This document shows positions 30,168-39,745 of a DNA stretch of 64,000 nucleotides, one piece after another. A program made the position numbers and the translations under genes. The notes beneath the pieces were generated by a model. That model had not been told where the DNA came from. It worked only from the letters and a program-made list of their open reading frames with translations, and ran no database searches. The stretch is from Ensifer canadensis. GTDB taxonomy: Bacteria; Pseudomonadota; Alphaproteobacteria; Rhizobiales; Rhizobiaceae. Every line of letters starts with the position of its first letter. Position 1 is the first letter of the stretch. The stretch spans positions 3,287,501 to 3,351,500 of the forward strand of contig NZ_CP083370.1 of the NCBI RefSeq assembly GCF_017488845.2, given 5' to 3'.

Positions 30168-31329
30168 AAAGACGGCCGAGGCAATCCTGCGTTTCATAGA
30201 TGGCGCAGAGAATATGGTAGAAACTGCTCGCCGGCACCGGTTCGTCGACGAAACTGCCATCTGGTTTCTGCTTGTCGCGCCACAGCCCGGCCACCGGTGT
30301 CTCCAGGAACAGGTTGAGTGCCGAAGCCGCCCGCGCCGCCGAGGCGAGATAGCGCTCACGCTCCGCGCCTTCTGTGAGGGCTGCAAAACGAACCGAAGCC
30401 TTCAGCCATTCCGTCTGCGGCCAAAGCCGTGCGATCGGGTCGGCGACCGAGAAATCGTCGAAGAGCGTCATGACCGCGACATTGCGGGTCGGGCAGATGC
30501 CGTGCGCCTCGCCGATCGCAAACAGCCGCCGCGCCTTGACGATCGCCTCGGCATTGCCGCGCCGCTCGGCCCAGCGCAGCAACAGCCACGCCCATTCGAA
30601 CAGATGGCCGGGCTCGACGATACGCCCCTTGTCACCCGGGAACGGCGCCCAGTCGTGGTCGAAGAACTCCCGCAACGCGCCGGTACCGCCGTCGATGAAA
30701 TGATCCATCGCCAGATGCGCGATCTCGTCTGCAAGGTTGAACCAGGCGACGCGATCAAAGCCGACGACCTCCTCGCTCGCCAGGCACGCTTCGAACAGAT
30801 GCATGTGCGGATTGGAGCAGAGCGGCAGCCGCGACGGATCGTCCTCTTCAAAGCCGATGAGCGGGTGCTTGCAGTGGGCCTCGATGCGTTGGCGCAAACC
30901 GTTGCTGCGCTCGATCATTTCCGGCCTGCGCTCGGGGAAGACCTCGGCCAGATAGGCAAAGGCCAGCAACGCGAAAGCCTGATTGTAGAGGTCGAAGGCG
31001 GCATCGATGAGGTTGCCGTCGGCATCCGCAAGCGCGCCGTAAAAGCCCGTCGGCTGCAGATAGACCCGATCGAAATAGGCAAGCCCGCCCTCGGCGGCAC
31101 TCTTCCAGTCGCCCGCCCAGCCGCGCCTGCCGGCCTCGGCGAAACAGTAGACCTGACGCGGCTGCACCCGCGCCCGGCGATTGGCCCGCGTTGGCTCGCC
31201 GGCCATGTCGATGGTTTCGGCGAAACCGCCGCCCGTGGCATCGACGCCCTTTTCGCGCCAGAGCGGCAGGGCCCTTTCGGCCAGCCACGCCGACAAGATA
31301 GCGGATTGCGAGAAAATATCCTGCGGCAA
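30166..31329 (-). CDS. AGE-family sugar epimerase/isomerase
   Basis: A 387-residue enzyme of the N-acylglucosamine 2-epimerase family, with an (alpha/alpha)6 barrel. His/Arg-rich motifs typical of the family are RVQPRQVYCFAEAGRRGW, NPHMHLFEACLA and GHLFEWAWLLLRW. Related rhizobial genes are annotated as mannose-6-phosphate isomerase (pmi). Its place before a UPF0303 gene and a ROK fructokinase gene supports a role in mannose/fructose use. The exact substrate is not proved by sequence. Confidence 0.85.
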   Translation of the reverse strand: MPQDIFSQSAILSAWLAERALPLWREKGVDATGGGFAETIDMAGEPTRANRRARVQPRQVYCFAEAGRRGWAGDWKSAAEGGLAYFDRVYLQPTGFYGALADADGNLIDAAFDLYNQAFALLAFAYLAEVFPERRPEMIERSNGLRQRIEAHCKHPLIGFEEDDPSRLPLCSNPHMHLFEACLASEEVVGFDRVAWFNLADEIAHLAMDHFIDGGTGALREFFDHDWAPFPGDKGRIVEPGHLFEWAWLLLRWAERRGNAEAIVKARRLFAIGEAHGICPTRNVAVMTLFDDFSVADPIARLWPQTEWLKASVRFAALTEGAERERYLASAARAASALNLFLETPVAGLWRDKQKPDGSFVDEPVPASSFYHILCAIYETQDCLGRL

Positions 31330-31333
31330 CGGT

Positions 31334-31828
31334 TCAGCCCTCGAGCTTCAGTTCATCATGGTTCTTGCCGAGCAGCTCGGCCAGCGCCTCGACCACCATG
31401 TTGTGGTCCTCGCGCTGCGGCAGGCCGGACACGGTCACCGCACCGATGCAGCCCGTGCCCTTGACGACGATCGGGAAACTGCCGCCATGGGCCGCATATT
31501 CGGCATCCGGAAGCCCGAGCTTCGCCTGCAGATTGGTCTGCTGCTTCAACAGCCCGAGGCCGGTCGAGTAGCTGCTCTTGAACAGGCGAAAAACGGTGTT
31601 GCGCTTGCGGCGCACCCAGTTCGGATTGTCAGGCGTCGCGCCCTCAAGCGCGGTATAAAACACCTGCATCGAAAACAGCGTGACATCGATGACGACGCCG
31701 AGCTTGCGTTCGGCGGCCATGCGGCGCAACGTCGTGCCCAGTTGCCATGCCATTTCCAGGTCGAAACTGTCGAATTGCAGCTCGCGCTCCTGTTGGCCGA
31801 TGCGCTTGAGATCATTGTCGATATTCAT
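31334..31828 (-). CDS. UPF0303 / haem-degrading-domain protein
   Basis: A 164-residue protein of the GlcG/HbpS-like family (NLQAKLGLPDAEYAAHGGSF, then GCIGAVTVSGLPQREDHNM). Some relatives bind haem or cobalamin; the role here is unknown. The ATG at 31828 has GGAGG directly upstream, which excludes an N-terminal extension to 31858. It lies four bases before the epimerase gene and 11 bases after the kinase gene, in one operon. Confidence 0.85.
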   Translation of the reverse strand: MNIDNDLKRIGQQERELQFDSFDLEMAWQLGTTLRRMAAERKLGVVIDVTLFSMQVFYTALEGATPDNPNWVRRKRNTVFRLFKSSYSTGLGLLKQQTNLQAKLGLPDAEYAAHGGSFPIVVKGTGCIGAVTVSGLPQREDHNMVVEALAELLGKNHDELKLEG

Positions 31829-31839
31829 GAAGCCTCCGC

Positions 31840-32736
31840 TCAATCCTTCCAGAGCCAAGCCGCGCCGCGCACGCCGGAACTGTCCCCGTGCATCGCCTTG
31901 CGAACAGGCGTTTCGAAACTGTCGCCAAAGAGGTAGTTGACCACCCGCGGCGGCACATCCTCATAGATCTCGTCGACATTCGACATGCCCCCGCCGAGCA
32001 CGAAGACATCCGGGTCGACGATGTTGGTCAAAAGCGCAAGGCTGCGCGCCAGCCGGTCGACGAAACGATTGTAGACGCCTGTTGACGCCGGATCGCCGGC
32101 CCGCTTCGCCTCGATGATATCGCGACCACGCTTTTCGACGCCGGTGGTCAGGCGATAGTCGAGCTCGACCCCGGTGCCGCAGGCGTACATGTCGAGGCAG
32201 CCGTGTTTGCCGCACCAGCATTTGTGGCCGGGATACTCGTCCTTGGTCATCCATGGCAGCGGATAGTGGCCGATTTCGGCGGCGACGCCCTGGTAGCCGG
32301 CATGCACCTTCTTGCCGATCGCCAGCCCGCCGCCATGGCCGGTGCCGACAATCACGCCGAACACTGTCTGCGCGTCCTTGCCGGCACCGTCGACTGCCTC
32401 CGACACCGCCAGGCAATTGGCGTCGTTGGCGAGCCGCACCTTGCGGCCGAGCGCCTGTTCGAGGTCGCGCCCGAGCGGCTTGCCGTTGATCAGCACAGCG
32501 TTGGAGTTGCGCACGATACCGGTGCGCGGATTGGGACTGCCGGGAATGCCGATGCCGATCGATCCTTGTTCGCCCGCCGTCTTTTCGGCGGCGGCAACAA
32601 GGCCGTGAACGGCCAGAATGCAGTCGTCATAGCCGCTGGTCGGGGTCGCGACGCGGTGGCGGGCGCGCGTTTCACCATCGCGATCAAGCGCGATGACTTC
32701 CATTTTCGTGCCGCCCCAATCAATTCCGATGAACAT
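31840..32736 (-). CDS. frk: ROK-family fructokinase
   Basis: A 298-residue sugar kinase. The ATP-binding motif is GIDWGGTKMEVIALD (residues 3-17). The ROK zinc motif includes the His of EIGHYPL and the cysteine set of HKCWCGKHGCLDMYACG (about residues 160-190). It would phosphorylate fructose or mannose; the frk name is based on the recalled syntenic gene in Sinorhizobium. The ATG at 32736 gives the standard N-terminus; an in-frame start at 32805 adds an unrelated tail. It is the first gene of the epimerase operon. Confidence 0.85.
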   Translation of the reverse strand: MFIGIDWGGTKMEVIALDRDGETRARHRVATPTSGYDDCILAVHGLVAAAEKTAGEQGSIGIGIPGSPNPRTGIVRNSNAVLINGKPLGRDLEQALGRKVRLANDANCLAVSEAVDGAGKDAQTVFGVIVGTGHGGGLAIGKKVHAGYQGVAAEIGHYPLPWMTKDEYPGHKCWCGKHGCLDMYACGTGVELDYRLTTGVEKRGRDIIEAKRAGDPASTGVYNRFVDRLARSLALLTNIVDPDVFVLGGGMSNVDEIYEDVPPRVVNYLFGDSFETPVRKAMHGDSSGVRGAAWLWKD

Positions 32737-33000
32737 GTCTGGATCAGGTCTCTGGGTGAAGGTCGCATGAAGGAGCGCCAGCCTCCTCAAGCCGGCGCTG
32801 ATCACTGCTTAGCATCCGAAAGACGGGAAACACCAGCCCCCGATTTCGGCACGCCTCGGTAGAGGAGGAAACCGGATTGGACAGGCGCCTTCCGCAATCC
32901 CCTGCATTCCCGGCACCGCACGCCATGCCCTATTTCGCGAAGGCACCGCGCAAAAACACTTGGCGAAGAGGCCTTGCTTTTGTATGGGTGCTATCCGAGT

Positions 33001-33077
33001 GGTCCCGTAGCTCAGCAGGATAGAGCACCAGATTCCTAATCTGGGGGTCGCGCGTTCGAATCGCGCCGGGATCACCA
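33001..33077 (+). tRNA. tRNA-Arg (anticodon CCU)
   Basis: A 77-base tRNA. The acceptor stem GGTCCCG pairs with CGGGATC, with one G-U pair. The anticodon loop TTCCTAA has CCT at 33035-33037. The T arm contains GTTCGAATC, and CCA is encoded. It reads AGG codons. Confidence 0.95.
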
Positions 33078-33168
33078 TCCTTCTCGTCAGCAGGACAAAT
33101 CACAGGCGCGACGCTCCGCCGAGCCGGCTCTTGCGATGCCGATGCACCCGATGCCGATGTAAGCGATC

Positions 33169-33669
33169 ATGGTTCAGCTGCTTGTGACCTACATGGAAAT
33201 GCGCACTCGGCCGACTGGCGAGCCTTTGCTGCCGCCTGTCGAGGGCACGGCGTTTGCGCCTGAGCGCTTGGCAGCAGAGGAATTCCTCTCGCTCTACCGC
33301 GCAGTCGCCGAACCTTTGCGCTGGGATCAGCGACTGCGCATGCCTGCCGATGAGCTCGATGCCTTTTTGCGCAGCCCGTCGACCGCGCTCTATATCCTGC
33401 GGGTGGAAGGCAGTGCCGTCGGGCTCTGCGAATTCGAGCGCGCTGACACTTCCGATGTCGAACTCACCCATTTCGGCCTGATCCCGCAAGCGCAGGGAAG
33501 AAGGCTGGGGCCGTTTCTTCTCGATGGCTCACTGCGTGCCATCTGGGATCGGGCACCGGATCGCGTCTGGCTGCACACGGATACCTGGGATCACGCCAAG
33601 GCACAGGACACCTATCGCCGCGCCGGCTTCGGCATTTTCATGCAGAGGCTCGAAGAGTTCAGCGTCTAG
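33169..33669 (+). CDS. GNAT-family N-acetyltransferase
   Basis: A 166-residue predicted acetyl-CoA-dependent transferase. The central acetyl-CoA loop is LIPQAQGRRLGPFLLDGSL (about residues 103-121), and the C-terminal AQDTYRRAGFGIF is typical of the fold. The acceptor is unknown. It is a single gene 91 bases after tRNA-Arg, with no convincing ribosome-binding site. Confidence 0.85.
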   Translation: MVQLLVTYMEMRTRPTGEPLLPPVEGTAFAPERLAAEEFLSLYRAVAEPLRWDQRLRMPADELDAFLRSPSTALYILRVEGSAVGLCEFERADTSDVELTHFGLIPQAQGRRLGPFLLDGSLRAIWDRAPDRVWLHTDTWDHAKAQDTYRRAGFGIFMQRLEEFSV

Positions 33670-33760
33670 CCAACCGATTGCCGCGCATTCACGAAGCCGT
33701 GAGTTTCTGCCCGTTCTCCGGCACAAAACATGCCCTCATCCATTTCCCCAATGAAAGGAA

Positions 33761-34192
33761 ATGGTGAAGCCAATGAAAAAGCTGGCAATTGTTGCGCTTT
33801 CGCTGGCAACGGCCTTCTCCAGCGCAGCCCCGGTACAGGCATTCCCGTCGGTAACACCCATGAAGGCAGGCATCTCCGACGTCGAGACCGTGCAGTACTA
33901 TCACCGCCGCTGGTATCGCGGATACGATGGCTACCGATGGCGGGGCGATCGGCGCTATTACCGTCACCGCCACTGGGATGACGACGACGACGATGACAAT
34001 GTAGGCGCGATCATCGGCGGCCTTGCCGCCGGCGCCATCATCGGCGGGCTGATGGCCCAGCCGAGACGGTACTATGGCGGCAACGCCCATACGAGCTGGT
34101 GCTACAGTCGATACAGCTCCTACCGGGCATGGGACAATACCTTCCAGCCCTATTATGGCGCCCGCCGCGCCTGCTACTCGCCTTATCGGTAA
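33761..34192 (+). CDS. BA14K-type exported protein
   Basis: A 143-residue protein with a signal peptide (to about residue 27, SSAAPVQA). A Tyr/Arg/His-rich region is followed by a run of seven Asp ([10 protein letters not shown]), a glycine-zipper helix ([20 protein letters not shown]) and a C-terminal BA14K-like module ([19 protein letters not shown]). BA14K proteins are rhizobial/Brucella surface-associated proteins of unclear role. GTGAAG follows the ATG at 33761; the ATG at 33773 is an alternative start. Confidence 0.85.
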   Translation: MVKPMKKLAIVALSLATAFSSAAPVQAFPSVTPMKAGISDVETVQYYHRRWYRGYDGYRWRGDRRYYRHRHWDDDDDDDNVGAIIGGLAAGAIIGGLMAQPRRYYGGNAHTSWCYSRYSSYRAWDNTFQPYYGARRACYSPYR

Positions 34193-34520
34193 ACCTGCGA
34201 TGAAGGCCCTGCCGCCCGTCTGGGCGGCGGGTGAAAGCATAACCTGATGTAAGGCAAGCACTTTCCTGAGCGCAGGACAGCCGATTTCGTCGTGTTCAAG
34301 CGTCGAGCAGCGCGCTCCGCTTGATCAATGCGTGCCCGCCCAAAGCGAAAAGTGCTCCCTCATCGATCCCTCCCCTGACTGATCAGCGTCGCCGGCCCCG
34401 CTGCCATGATGACCGTCGGTTTTGGCTGCGGCTTGACATTTCCGTAAGGCTGACCTTATCATTCCAATATAAAGTATCTTAGTACATAACTATGATATAA
34501 CTATAAGAGAGGAACATAAG
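34193..34520 (+). promoter_or_regulatory. Gap with hairpin and candidate promoter for the peptide-type ABC operon
   Basis: No gene is seen. GCCGCCC-GTCT-GGGCGGC (34211-34228) is a hairpin after the BA14K gene without a T run. TTGACA at 34433-34438 and TATCAT at 34457-34462, 18 bases apart, form a plausible sigma-70 promoter before the binding-protein gene. The last 60 bases are AT-rich. Confidence 0.5.
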
Positions 34521-36050
34521 ATGAAATCAGCAAGGATTGCACTGCTTCTGGGAACGGCACTCATCGCCTCCTCGTCCTTCGCCTTCGCGCAGGAAAAGGG
34601 CGGCGTCATCAACGTCGCCACGGTCGGCGAGCCGCCGACGCTCGACCCTATGGCTTCGACGGCCGACCTGGTCGGCATCGTCTCGCAGCATATGTTCGAG
34701 ACGCTCTACACCTTCGACAAGGATTGGAAGCCGACGCCGCTTCTGGCTGTGGCCATGCCGGAAATCAGCGCCGACGGCAAAACCTACACGATCAAGCTGC
34801 GCTCCGGCGTCAAGTTCCATGACGGCACCGACATGGATACGACCGACGTCGTCGCCTCGCTCGAGCGCTGGACGAAGACCGCCTCGCGCGGCAAGCAGAC
34901 GGCAACGACGATCGCCGGCATCGAGGCCGTCGACCCGACCACGGTCAAGATCTCGCTCAACACCCCCTATGCGCCGCTGGTCTCGCTGCTCGCCTTCAAC
35001 AATTCCGCGGCAATCGTACTGCCTTCGGAAAAGCAGGCTGAGCCGATGGTCGATTTCGTCGGCACCGGCCCCTACAAGCTCAAGGAGCGCAAGGCCGACC
35101 AGTACATCCAGCTTGAGCGTTACGACGGCTATGTCTCGCCCGAGGGCGAAAGCAACGGTTATGGCGGCGCGCGTCACCAGTATGCCGACGAGATCCGCTT
35201 CGTGCCGGTTCCCGACCCGAACACCCGTGTCGAGGCCGCCGTCTCCGGTCAGTACGACTACGTCGATTCGCTGCCGGTCGAATCCTTCGAACGGGTGAAA
35301 GGCTCGAGCGCTTCCGAACCTGTGATGCTGCAGCCTTTCGGCTGGCCTGTCTTTGTCCTCAACTCAGGCAACGGCATGACCAAGAATCTGGAACTGCGCA
35401 AGGCGATCCGCGCCGCACTCAGCATGGAAGACATGATGGCGGCCGCCTTCGGCAGCACCGACTTCTACGCGCTCGATGCCGCCCTCTACCCGGCGCAGTA
35501 TGTCTGGCGCACCGAAGCCGGCACGGAAGGCGGCTACAATGTCGCCGATCCGGAAAAGGCAGGCGAACTCTTGAAGGCTACCGGCTACAAGGGTGAGCCG
35601 CTGCGCATCCTGACCAGCCGCCAGTACGAGTTCCACTACAAAATGGCACAGGTCGCCGCCGAGTATCTGAAGCTCGCGGGCTTCACCGTCGATCTGCAGG
35701 TGGTCGACTGGGCAACGCTCACCCAGCGCCGCGCCGACCCGACACTCTGGGATATCTATATCACCCACAGCCCGTTCCTGCCGGAACCGGCGCTGATCGG
35801 CATGATGTCGACCAAGGCGCCCGGAAACTGGGATACGCCGGCCCGCGCCAAGGCCGTCGATGCCTTCAACGCCGAATCGGATGCTGGCAAGCGCGTCACA
35901 CTCTGGGCCGACGTCCAGAAGGTGATCTACGAGGAAGTGCCGTTCATCAAGATCGGCGACTTCAACGCCCTGTCGGCAAAGACCAAGACGCTTGACGGCG
36001 TCTCCCCCGCGCCGTGGCCCTACTTCTGGAACGCTTCGATCAAGAAGTAA
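34521..36050 (+). CDS. Peptide/oligopeptide-type ABC transporter, periplasmic binding protein
   Basis: A 509-residue family 5 solute-binding protein (Dpp/Opp/Nik type) with a signal peptide (residues 1-23, ending SFAFAQ). The family motif region is LRSGVKFHDGTDMDTTDVVA (about residues 92-111). The ligand may be a peptide or another N-acylated or glycosidic compound. GAGAGGAA precedes the ATG. It leads a locus with two permeases, a double ATPase and three enzymes, so it probably delivers their substrate. Confidence 0.92.
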   Translation: MKSARIALLLGTALIASSSFAFAQEKGGVINVATVGEPPTLDPMASTADLVGIVSQHMFETLYTFDKDWKPTPLLAVAMPEISADGKTYTIKLRSGVKFHDGTDMDTTDVVASLERWTKTASRGKQTATTIAGIEAVDPTTVKISLNTPYAPLVSLLAFNNSAAIVLPSEKQAEPMVDFVGTGPYKLKERKADQYIQLERYDGYVSPEGESNGYGGARHQYADEIRFVPVPDPNTRVEAAVSGQYDYVDSLPVESFERVKGSSASEPVMLQPFGWPVFVLNSGNGMTKNLELRKAIRAALSMEDMMAAAFGSTDFYALDAALYPAQYVWRTEAGTEGGYNVADPEKAGELLKATGYKGEPLRILTSRQYEFHYKMAQVAAEYLKLAGFTVDLQVVDWATLTQRRADPTLWDIYITHSPFLPEPALIGMMSTKAPGNWDTPARAKAVDAFNAESDAGKRVTLWADVQKVIYEEVPFIKIGDFNALSAKTKTLDGVSPAPWPYFWNASIKK

Positions 36051-36164
36051 GCTTTCATCCACTTGAAGCCTTCGGCGGGCGGTCTTTCCCTTCACGGATT
36101 GCTGCCCGCCGGATAGCCCGGCGCTGCCTTGCCAGTGCCCGTGCGGAAGAAGTTCGAGGCACCC

Positions 36165-37106
36165 ATGATACGCTATATTCTCCAGCGCCTGTTCGGCATG
36201 ATCGTGGTCATGGCGCTCGTCGTCACCATTGTCTTCGTCATCGTCCGCGTGACACCCGGCGATCCCGCCGCCGTCATGCTCGGACCGGAAGCGACGCAGC
36301 AAGACATCGCCGAATTGCGCACCAAGCTTGGTCTCGACCAGTCGCTCGGCCTGCAATATGTCTACAATATCGGGCAGCTGCTGCAGGGCGATCTCGGCCA
36401 GTCGATCTTCCTCAACCAGCCGGTCACTTCGGCGCTTGCCGAGCGTGCCGAGCCGACCTTCTTCCTGACCCTGTTCTCGATTCTGATCGCCAGCGGCATT
36501 GCGCTGCCGATCGGCATCTACGCCGCCTACCGCCGCGGCTCCTTCGTCGACCAGGCGGCCACCACGCTGGCGATGCTTGCCGCCAGCATTCCGAGCTTCT
36601 GGCTCGGCCTGATCCTCATCCAGTTCCTCGCGGTCCGCCTCGGCTGGTTCCCGGTTTCGGGTTACGGCGGGCCGGGTTCATCCTTCGCAGAGCGCATGTA
36701 CCATCTGACCTTGCCGGCCATTGCGCTCGGGGTCGTCTCCTCGGCGCTGATCCTGCGCTTTACCCGCGCCTCGATGCTCGATGTGCTCGGCGACGACTTC
36801 ATCCGCACCGCCCGCGCCAAGGGTCTCGGCGAACGCAAGGTGGTAATGAAACACGCGCTGAAGAATGCCCTCATCCCGATCCTGACCATCATCGGTCTCA
36901 CCGCCGCGGTTCTGATCTCCGGCGCCGTCGTCACAGAAACCGTCTTCGGCCTTCCGGGCGTCGGCAATCTCGTCGTCTCCGCCGTGCTCAGGCGCGACTA
37001 CCCTGTGATCCAGGGCGCGCTGCTCGTCATCGCCGCTCTTTACGTGCTGATCAATTTCGCGATCGACATGCTCTATCTCCTCGTTGATCCAAGGGTTCGC
37101 TACTGA
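36165..37106 (+). CDS. Peptide-type ABC transporter permease (DppB-like)
   Basis: A 313-residue inner-membrane permease beginning MIRYILQRLFGMIVVMALVV, as in DppB/OppB. The EAA coupling loop is DFIRTARAKGLGERKVVMKH (about residues 210-229). The stop overlaps the next permease's ATG by one base. An in-frame start at 36129 is rejected because it places a charged tail before the standard N-terminus. Confidence 0.92.
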   Translation: MIRYILQRLFGMIVVMALVVTIVFVIVRVTPGDPAAVMLGPEATQQDIAELRTKLGLDQSLGLQYVYNIGQLLQGDLGQSIFLNQPVTSALAERAEPTFFLTLFSILIASGIALPIGIYAAYRRGSFVDQAATTLAMLAASIPSFWLGLILIQFLAVRLGWFPVSGYGGPGSSFAERMYHLTLPAIALGVVSSALILRFTRASMLDVLGDDFIRTARAKGLGERKVVMKHALKNALIPILTIIGLTAAVLISGAVVTETVFGLPGVGNLVVSAVLRRDYPVIQGALLVIAALYVLINFAIDMLYLLVDPRVRY

Positions 37107-37975
37107 TGACCGCCACCGTATCAACCCCTGTCGCAAGCGAGCGTGCCAAGTTCCTGCGCCGCCTGCTCAAGCGCAAGACCGTTGCCTTCGGTCTCTTCGT
37201 TCTCGTCGTCTTCGTGCTCCTGGCCGTCTTCGCGCCGCTGATCGCGCCCTATGCGCCCGGCAAGCTGTCGATCGTCAACCGCCTGTCGCCGCCGAGCCTG
37301 CAATGGTTCTTCGGCACTGACGAATTCGGGCGCGACGTGTTTTCGCGCACGCTCTATGCCGGCCGGCTTTCGCTGCTCGTCGGCGCCGCCGTCGTCACGC
37401 TCGCAACGATCGTCGGTGTCGTCATGGGCCTCGTCGCCGGCTTCTTTCCGAAGCTCGACGCGCCGATCGCCCGCCTGATCGACGCGATGATGGCCTTTCC
37501 CGATATCCTGCTGGCGATCGCGCTCGTCGCCGCCCTCGGCCCGTCGCTGACGACGGTGATCGTCGCGCTCAGCGTCGTCTACGCGCCGCGGCTGGCGCGG
37601 GTGGTGCGCGCCTCGACGCTGGTGATCCGCGAGCTGCCCTATGTCGAGGCGGCTCGCGCGCTCGGCATCTCGACGCCGCACATCATGACGCGGCATGTGC
37701 TGCGCAACCTGCTCTCGCCGATCCTGGTGCAGGGCACGTTCCTGTTTGCCCATGCCATGCTGGCCGAAGCCGGGCTTTCCTTCCTCGGCGTCGGCGTCAG
37801 TCCTGAGATCCCGACCTGGGGCACGATGATCGCCTCGGGCCGGCAATATATCGGACAGGCCGATTGGGTGACGCTGTTTCCCGGCATCGCCATCGTGCTT
37901 TCGGTTCTGTCCCTGCAGATGGTTGGCGATGGTTTGCGCGACATGCTCGACCCCCGCCTCAGAAAGGACCTGTGA
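37106..37975 (+). CDS. Peptide-type ABC transporter permease (DppC-like)
   Basis: A 289-residue partner permease with the DppC/OppC landmarks FFGTDEFGRDVFSRTLYAGR (about residues 69-88) and the coupling loop PYVEAARALGISTPHIMTRH. It has about six membrane helices. It overlaps dppB-like by one base and is followed by the amidohydrolase gene after three bases, showing a single operon. Confidence 0.92.
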   Translation: MTATVSTPVASERAKFLRRLLKRKTVAFGLFVLVVFVLLAVFAPLIAPYAPGKLSIVNRLSPPSLQWFFGTDEFGRDVFSRTLYAGRLSLLVGAAVVTLATIVGVVMGLVAGFFPKLDAPIARLIDAMMAFPDILLAIALVAALGPSLTTVIVALSVVYAPRLARVVRASTLVIRELPYVEAARALGISTPHIMTRHVLRNLLSPILVQGTFLFAHAMLAEAGLSFLGVGVSPEIPTWGTMIASGRQYIGQADWVTLFPGIAIVLSVLSLQMVGDGLRDMLDPRLRKDL

Positions 37976-37978
37976 TCC

Positions 37979-39190
37979 ATGCCCACCGCAACCCGTAGCA
38001 CCAGCCCCGTGCTGATCAGCAACGTGAAGCCCGTCGCCTTCGGCATGGCGGCACCGAGCGAAACCGTCGACATCCTGATCGGTGGCGACGGCACCATTGC
38101 CCGCATCGGCAGCCAGTTGTCGGCGCCTGAAGGCACCCAGCGCATCGACGGCAAGGGTGCCTGGATTTCGCCCGGCTGGATCGATCTGCACGCCCATGTC
38201 TGGCATGGCGGCACCGACATTTCGGTCCGGCCGCAACTCTGCGGCATGGAGCGCGGCGTCACCACCATCGTCGACGCCGGTTCGGCCGGCGAAGCCAACT
38301 TCCATGGTTTTCGCGAATACATCATCGAGCCGGCGCGCGAGCGCATCAAGGCCTTCCTCAATCTCGGCTCGATCGGCCTCGTCGCCTGCAACCGCGTCAG
38401 CGAGCTCAGCGACATCCGCTCGATTGACATCGACCGCATCATCGCCTGCTACCAGGAAAACCGCGAGCATATCGTCGGCCTGAAAGTGCGCGCCAGCCAC
38501 GTGATCACCGGCTCCTGGGGCGTAACCCCGGTCAAGCTCGGCAAGAAGATCGCCAAGATCCTCAAGATCCCGATGATGGTGCATGTTGGCGAACCGCCGG
38601 CGCTCTATGACGAAGTGCTTGAAATCCTCGGCCCCGGCGACATCGTCACCCATTGCTTCAACGGCAAGGCCGGCAGTAGCATCATCGAGGACGAAGACCT
38701 GTTCGAGCTTGCCGAGCGCTGCGCCGGCGAAGGCATCCGGCTCGACATCGGCCATGGCGGCGCGTCGTTTTCGTTCCGCGTCGCGGAAGTCGCCATCGCC
38801 CGCGGCCTGCTGCCCTTCTCGATCTCCACCGATGTGCACCTGCGCAGCATGAACCAGTCAGTCTGGGACCTCGGCACCACCATGTCGAAGCTCTTGAGCG
38901 TCGGCATGCAGTTCGAAAAGGTCGTCGAGGCCGTGACGCAGGCTCCGGCCTCGGTCATTCGCCTGCCGATGGACGGGCTTCTGACCGTCGGCGCGCGCGC
39001 CGAGTTCACCCTCTTCGATCTCGTCGATTCCGAACTGCGCGTCTTCGATTCACTTGGAGCCGAAGCGCATCTCAACCGCCTCTTCGAGCCGCGATATGCG
39101 CTCATGGGCACGGACGTCGTGGCGGCAAACAGATACCAGCCGCAGCATGTCGAATGCCCCGACCACAGCCACGGCTTCAGCTACCGTTGA
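37979..39190 (+). CDS. COG3964-type amidohydrolase/deacetylase
   Basis: A 403-residue metal-dependent hydrolase. Metal ligands are visible: His71 and His73 (HAH), a carboxylated Lys169, His202, His225 and Asp285. It resembles dihydroorotase but belongs to the COG3964 type, where from memory Atu3266 and Oant2987 deacetylate (R)-hydroxy-acid esters. Here it may remove an acyl group from the imported compound. It follows the permeases by three bases and precedes the RidA gene. Confidence 0.88.
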   Translation: MPTATRSTSPVLISNVKPVAFGMAAPSETVDILIGGDGTIARIGSQLSAPEGTQRIDGKGAWISPGWIDLHAHVWHGGTDISVRPQLCGMERGVTTIVDAGSAGEANFHGFREYIIEPARERIKAFLNLGSIGLVACNRVSELSDIRSIDIDRIIACYQENREHIVGLKVRASHVITGSWGVTPVKLGKKIAKILKIPMMVHVGEPPALYDEVLEILGPGDIVTHCFNGKAGSSIIEDEDLFELAERCAGEGIRLDIGHGGASFSFRVAEVAIARGLLPFSISTDVHLRSMNQSVWDLGTTMSKLLSVGMQFEKVVEAVTQAPASVIRLPMDGLLTVGARAEFTLFDLVDSELRVFDSLGAEAHLNRLFEPRYALMGTDVVAANRYQPQHVECPDHSHGFSYR

Positions 39191-39225
39191 ACCATCACAG
39201 AACACAGAAACTGGCAGGATATCGC

Positions 39226-39726
39226 GTGAACAGTTTGGACCATAAGACCAAGGGCCGTGTGCCGGCTTCGCCCTACCAGAGGCTTGCAGCCCTCGGCATC
39301 GACCTGCCCCCGGCACCGCCGCCGATCGCCAACTTCGTCACCCATGTTCAGGAGGGCAACATTCTCTACCTCTCCGGACAGGGCCCGCGCGAGGTCGACG
39401 GCCACCTGCATGCCGGCAAGGTCGGCGCCGACGTCGACGTTGAAAGCGCCTATGAGCACGCGCGGCTGACGGGCATCAATCTGCTGGCGGTGATGCATGA
39501 TGCGCTCGGCGATCTCGGCCGCGTCAAGCGCATCGTCAAGCTCCTCGGCATGGTCAACGCCGTACCGGACTTCGCCGATCATCCGCAGGTGATCAATGGT
39601 TGCTCCGACCTGCTGATCGACGTCTTCGGCGAAGCGGGGCAGCATGCCCGCTCGGCCGTCGGTTTCGGATCGCTTCCCGGCAACATCACCGTCGAGATCG
39701 AAGCGATCGTCTCGCTTCACGAGTGA
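39226..39726 (+). CDS. RidA/YjgF-family protein
   Basis: A 166-residue protein of the RidA family, which hydrolyses reactive enamines/imines from PLP enzymes to keto acids and ammonia. The key Arg is Arg142 in HARSAVGFGSLPGN. Ser50-Gly-Gln in YLSGQGPR is the other family landmark. The start is a GTG at 39226 with CAGGAT before it. Its setting between the amidohydrolase and the PLP lyase fits removal of an enamine produced by that lyase. Confidence 0.85.
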   Translation: MNSLDHKTKGRVPASPYQRLAALGIDLPPAPPPIANFVTHVQEGNILYLSGQGPREVDGHLHAGKVGADVDVESAYEHARLTGINLLAVMHDALGDLGRVKRIVKLLGMVNAVPDFADHPQVINGCSDLLIDVFGEAGQHARSAVGFGSLPGNITVEIEAIVSLHE

Positions 39727-39745
39727 CGGTTTAAGGGAGGTCGGA

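Noticed and set aside
30166..32736. Sialic acid or N-acetylglucosamine pathway
   Set aside because: The AGE-family gene could suggest it, but the neighbours (UPF0303 gene and fructokinase) fit mannose/fructose use. No NanA or NagA gene is present.
33001..33760. Possible genomic island at tRNA-Arg (CCU)
   Set aside because: tRNA-Arg genes are frequent integration sites, but no integrase, no repeated tRNA end and no change in base composition was found beside it.
37121..38839. A 572-codon open frame opposite the DppC-like and amidohydrolase genes
   Set aside because: It crosses two well-supported genes on the other strand and reads as low-complexity charged sequence.
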